Shown here piece after piece: positions 38,700 to 41,321 of a stretch of 41,321 nt of DNA. Positions within the stretch are counted from its first letter, which is position 1; every line of letters starts with the position of its first letter. A program made the position numbers and the translations under genes. Source of the stretch: Betaproteobacteria bacterium (GTDB lineage Bacteria; Pseudomonadota; Gammaproteobacteria; Burkholderiales; Rhodocyclaceae); the NCBI GenBank assembly GCA_016208415.1, contig JACQYB010000055.1:1-41321 (forward strand), given 5' to 3'. Below the pieces are notes generated by a model that did no database searches, had not been told where the DNA came from, and saw only the letters and a list, made by a program, of their open reading frames with translations.

Positions 38700-39895
38700 G
38701 CATGCTGTCGATGGACGAGGCGCTTGCGCGGCTGTTGGCCGGTGCGCGCCCGGTGCCGGAAGTGGAGACGGTGGATACGCTTGAGGCGGTGGGCCGCGTA
38801 CTGGCCGCCGACCAGGTTTCGGGCATCGACGTGCCGCCGCTGGACAACACCTCCATGGACGGCTACGCGGTGCGCTGTGCCGACGTGCCGACTCCGGGCA
38901 CGCGCCTGGAGGTGGGCCAGCGCATCCCCGCCGGCAGCGTCGGCCAGCCCCTGGCTCCCAGCGGCGCGGCGCGCATCTTCACCGGCGCGCCGTTGCCCCC
39001 CGGCGCCGACGCGGTGGTCATGCAGGAACTGTGCGTCGCCGAGGGCGGTGCCGTGGTGATCAACCACGTGCCCCGCCCGGGGGAGTGGATTCGCCGCACC
39101 GGGGAGGACATCCGCGCCGGCGCGACGATCCTCGCCGCCGGCACCCGCCTGCGCCCTCAGGAGGCCGGGCTCGCCGCGTCGGTGGGTGTGGCGCGCCTGC
39201 CGGTGTTCCGGCGCCTGCGGGTGGCGCTGTTCTTCACCGGCGACGAACTGGTGATGCCCGGCCAACCCCTGCCCGACGGTGCCATCTACAACTCCAACCG
39301 CTTCGTGCTGCGCGGGCTGGCGGAGCAACTGGGCTGCCGGGTGACGGACTTCGGCATCGTTTCCGACAGCCTGGACGCCACCCGCGAGGTGCTGCGCCAG
39401 GCGGCCGCCGGGCACGATCTGGTGGTCACCTGCGGCGGCGTATCGGTAGGCGAGGAAGACCATGTGCGCCCGGCCGTGCAGGCGGAAGGGAGCCTGGAGC
39501 TGTGGAAGGTGGCCATCAAGCCCGGCAAGCCCCTGGCCTTCGGCCGGGTGGGCGCCGCCGCCTTCATCGGCTTGCCGGGCAACCCGGTGGCGAGCTTCGT
39601 CACCTTCCTGCTGATGGTGCGGCCGTTCATCCTGCGCGCCCAGGGCGCGGCCCGGGTGTTGCCGCGGGCGCAGATGCTGCGTGCCGACTTCGACTGGCCC
39701 CGTCCCGACGCGCGGCGGGAGTTCCTGCGGGTGCGGCTCAACGACGACGGCGGCGTGGAAGCCTATCCCAACCAGAGTTCCGCGGTGCTCACCTCCACCG
39801 CCTGGGCCGACGGGCTGGTGGACAATCCGCCCGGCCAGGCGGTGCGGCGCGGCGATCTGGTGCGGTTTCTGCCATTTTCCGAGTTGTTATACTGA
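38696..39895 (+). CDS. moeA: Molybdopterin molybdenumtransferase MoeA
   Basis: Inserts molybdenum into adenylylated molybdopterin. The 399-residue protein has the usual domains: PPLDNTSMDGYAVRC near residue 45, FTGAPLPPGADAVVMQE, FFTGDELV and the nucleotide-handling core VVTCGGVSVGEEDHV, followed by LPGNPVASFVTF and the C-terminal beta-barrel. Start is ATG 38696, overlapping the mobB stop. The last codons are followed by a gap holding a short stem and then an IS element, so the operon ends here. Confidence 0.95.
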   Translation: MSMLSMDEALARLLAGARPVPEVETVDTLEAVGRVLAADQVSGIDVPPLDNTSMDGYAVRCADVPTPGTRLEVGQRIPAGSVGQPLAPSGAARIFTGAPLPPGADAVVMQELCVAEGGAVVINHVPRPGEWIRRTGEDIRAGATILAAGTRLRPQEAGLAASVGVARLPVFRRLRVALFFTGDELVMPGQPLPDGAIYNSNRFVLRGLAEQLGCRVTDFGIVSDSLDATREVLRQAAAGHDLVVTCGGVSVGEEDHVRPAVQAEGSLELWKVAIKPGKPLAFGRVGAAAFIGLPGNPVASFVTFLLMVRPFILRAQGAARVLPRAQMLRADFDWPRPDARREFLRVRLNDDGGVEAYPNQSSAVLTSTAWADGLVDNPPGQAVRRGDLVRFLPFSELLY

Positions 39896-39911
39896 TTGAA
39901 GTTTAGACACA

Positions 39912-39947
39912 CGCCGCATCCTGCTGCGCGGAATTTCCGGTGCGGCG
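39912..39947 (+). terminator. Stem-loop after moeA
   Basis: CGCCGCA (39912-39918) and TGCGGCG (39941-39947) pair over a 22-nt loop that itself holds CGGAA-T-TTCCG. It begins 17 nt past the moeA stop. No T-run follows, so termination is only possible, not shown. Confidence 0.3.
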
Positions 39948-40006
39948 GACCATGACAAACAAGAAATACCACCGAGACGAAGGCGGCTGACGTGATTCTG
40001 GATTCT

Positions 40007-40141
40007 TCAACACTGCAAACGCTGATCCTGGCCGGGGAAAGACATCACGAAATTCTCCAGCTTCGGGTCGTAGGCGTCGCGCACGCGAAGTCCGATAAAT
40101 TGAATCCGCATCCACTGACCGAAGAGACCCGCCGTGATCAT
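40007..40141 (-). pseudogene. Possible displaced C-terminal part of the transposase
   Basis: A 44-codon frame starting with an ATG that overlaps the transposase stop (ATGA, 40138-40141). Its start, ITAGLFGQWMRIQFIGLRVR, contains a QWMRI segment like those that, from memory, often follow the W-G-N-L-W-Q-Q-S region in transposases of this kind. The main frame instead ends abruptly with EALEPRAP. An indel near 40141-40155 could have split one gene in two, or this may be natural. Unproven. Confidence 0.35.
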
Positions 40142-41187
40142 GGCGCCCTTGGTTCCAGCGCCTCCTTCGACTGCTGCCACAGATTGCCGACGCCCCACCA
40201 GCGCTTCAGATTGTGGAACAAGGGCTCGATACCCCAGCGCGTGGCATAGATCTCCACCACGTCCCGCGCCGTCAGATCCGTCTCGGTCGCCAGAATCAGG
40301 CGTGGCCGCGACCATGTGCCGTCTTCCTGCTGCATCTCGCACCACACCGCCCGTACCGGAACTCCCCGCAGAAATCGGGCGAGCGCAATCACCGAGCGCA
40401 TCCGGACCCGTTGCACCTTGCCGTACAGCATCAGTTCCATCTCCTGCGCCGGCAATGCGGCAGCCAAGGCCGCATCCACCCGCTGGCCATACTTGCGCTT
40501 GCGCCCGCGACGTCTTGGCTGCGGTTCGGGTGGAAGGAACAAGGCGGTATCCCGTCGCACCTGCCCGATGATCCGGACCCGCTGTTCGAGCATGGGCAGA
40601 ATCAGGCTCTTGCGCATGAACCAAGCATCGATCAGCAAGCGCGCCTCCTTGACGTGCCCCCGGACCGAGTCGATCAACTGTCGCGCCACCCACAGCTTGC
40701 CGCGCTGGCCCGATGCCTCGACCAGCCAGGAGCGAATCGGCACCGTCAGCGCCGACCCGAGGCGCACCCGCACCACCAGGGCCAGCGTGACCCAGCACTG
40801 GCTGTTGAGGAAGGTCGGTCGATTGGCCTTCCTGGCATGATCGTGCTTGATGCCGATGCCCGGCCCGGACCTCGCCGTGCGCGGCACCAGGGTATCGTCG
40901 ATGATCAGATTCACCAGTTCGGCCGGGAAGACCCAGTGCACCAGATGCAGCAGGCGAATCGACAGATCGGCGACCGAGACATGCGCCCGCTCGATCAGCT
41001 TGTAATAGGTGGTCCAGTGCGCTTCTCGGCAAATCGCCCCGATAGCGCGGGTGACCCAGCCTTCCGGGCTGAGCATGCAACCGATCAGCAACTCGACGAA
41101 GGTCCGGCGGGAGCGGGGCGGCACGGCCACCAGCAGAAAGGAAATCCATTCCGAGAGCAGCAGGCAAACCGAAGCGGTGAGCGACAT
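40138..41187 (-). mobile_element. Insertion-sequence DDE transposase (IS4/IS701-like superfamily)
   Basis: A 349-residue transposase. An RNase-H-like DDE triad is visible: Asp97/98 in LIIDDTLVPR, Asp187 in LLIDAWFMRK and Glu321 in YATRWGIEPLFHNLK, followed by GVGNLWQQS. The spacing and the D-D-T and Y-x-x-R-W-x-I-E patterns place it with IS4/IS701-type elements, but I cannot name the IS. A basic stretch (PRRRGRKRKYGQR) sits between the second Asp and the Glu. Start is ATG complementary to 41185-41187 with only a weak GGA site upstream. Terminal inverted repeats could not be identified with confidence on either side, so the outer limits of the element are not set; the right part may leave the window. 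The C-terminus may be displaced by a frameshift. Confidence 0.85.
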
Positions 41188-41321
41188 GAGCGAGTATCCG
41201 AGAGGAAAAACCCCTCATTGGTCGCCGCGCAAATCGAACGTCATGTCAAGTCTTTTTTGCATTTGTTTGAAAATATTTCCCGCACCGCAGGAATGCCTTC
41301 GGCATCCGACAGCGGCGGCGA
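41188..41321. other. Region upstream of the transposase to the window end
   Basis: No gene is seen. It includes an AT-rich stretch (about 41248-41279), a minus-strand TTGACA near 41241-41250 without a fitting -10, and a small hairpin ATGCC-TTC-GGCAT (41293-41305). The IS right end probably lies here. Confidence 0.3.

Noticed and set aside
39990-41270. Terminal inverted repeats for the IS element
   Set aside because: Only scattered matches (TGCAAA, GACAT-ACG) could be aligned between the two flanks, no better than chance, so no ends are claimed.

Overview
The window is GC-rich, gene-dense, single-chromosome-type bacterial DNA. Gene content and order point to a betaproteobacterium, most likely a Rhodocyclaceae/Azoarcus-type organism. 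The markers are a single long sdhCDAB-sdhE-gltA-sucAB-lpdA-zapE block preceded by a GntR-family regulator, a divergent mdh / CoA-ester lyase / acnB block, a zapE gene right after lpdA, and NnrS (a nitric-oxide/denitrification-associated membrane protein). The taxonomic call is inference from gene order and protein character, not from a search.

Layout. 1-7.2 kb: an M20 amidohydrolase; folK (opposite strand) and a pterin carbinolamine dehydratase; then a beta-oxidation pair (a 3-hydroxyacyl-CoA dehydrogenase/enoyl-CoA hydratase fusion plus a thiolase) behind a recognisable promoter with a palindrome at the expected transcript start; then an EamA/DMT exporter. 7.2-14.1 kb, minus strand: acnA, a secreted DUF3617 protein with a Met-rich tail, a translationally coupled pair (cNMP-binding/CBS/DUF294 protein plus a DEDDh-type exonuclease with an altered ExoI motif), and a TlpA-like thioredoxin. 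14.3-16.2 kb: nnrS and a Phd/VapC toxin-antitoxin pair with an operator-like dyad over its promoter.

16.3-33.9 kb is the core: two divergent blocks of citric-acid-cycle genes around a GntR/UTRA regulator. Minus strand: mdh, a CitE-like CoA-ester lyase and acnB. Plus strand: gntR, then sdhC-D-A-B-E, gltA, sucA, sucB, lpdA and zapE with short gaps or overlaps. A perfect 16-bp palindrome sits between mdh and gntR, and its 8-bp core recurs over the -10 box of sdhC, so the regulator may control both arms. Isocitrate dehydrogenase, succinyl-CoA synthetase and fumarase are not in the window.

33.9-41.3 kb: a small exported secretin-N-domain (NolW-like) protein, a YoaA/DinG-type Fe-S helicase, an unusual cysteine-rich protein resembling circularly permuted ATP-grasp ligases, the molybdenum-cofactor genes mobB and moeA (start/stop overlap), and an insertion-sequence DDE transposase on the minus strand whose C-terminus seems to have moved into another frame.

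Most of the window is well-understood central metabolism. The parts most likely to hold something undescribed are the Cys-framed ATP-grasp-like protein next to mobB/moeA, the CoA-ester lyase built into the mdh-acnB unit, and the shared GntR palindrome. No rRNA, tRNA, CRISPR array or prophage was seen. No stretch longer than about 250 bases lacks a gene.
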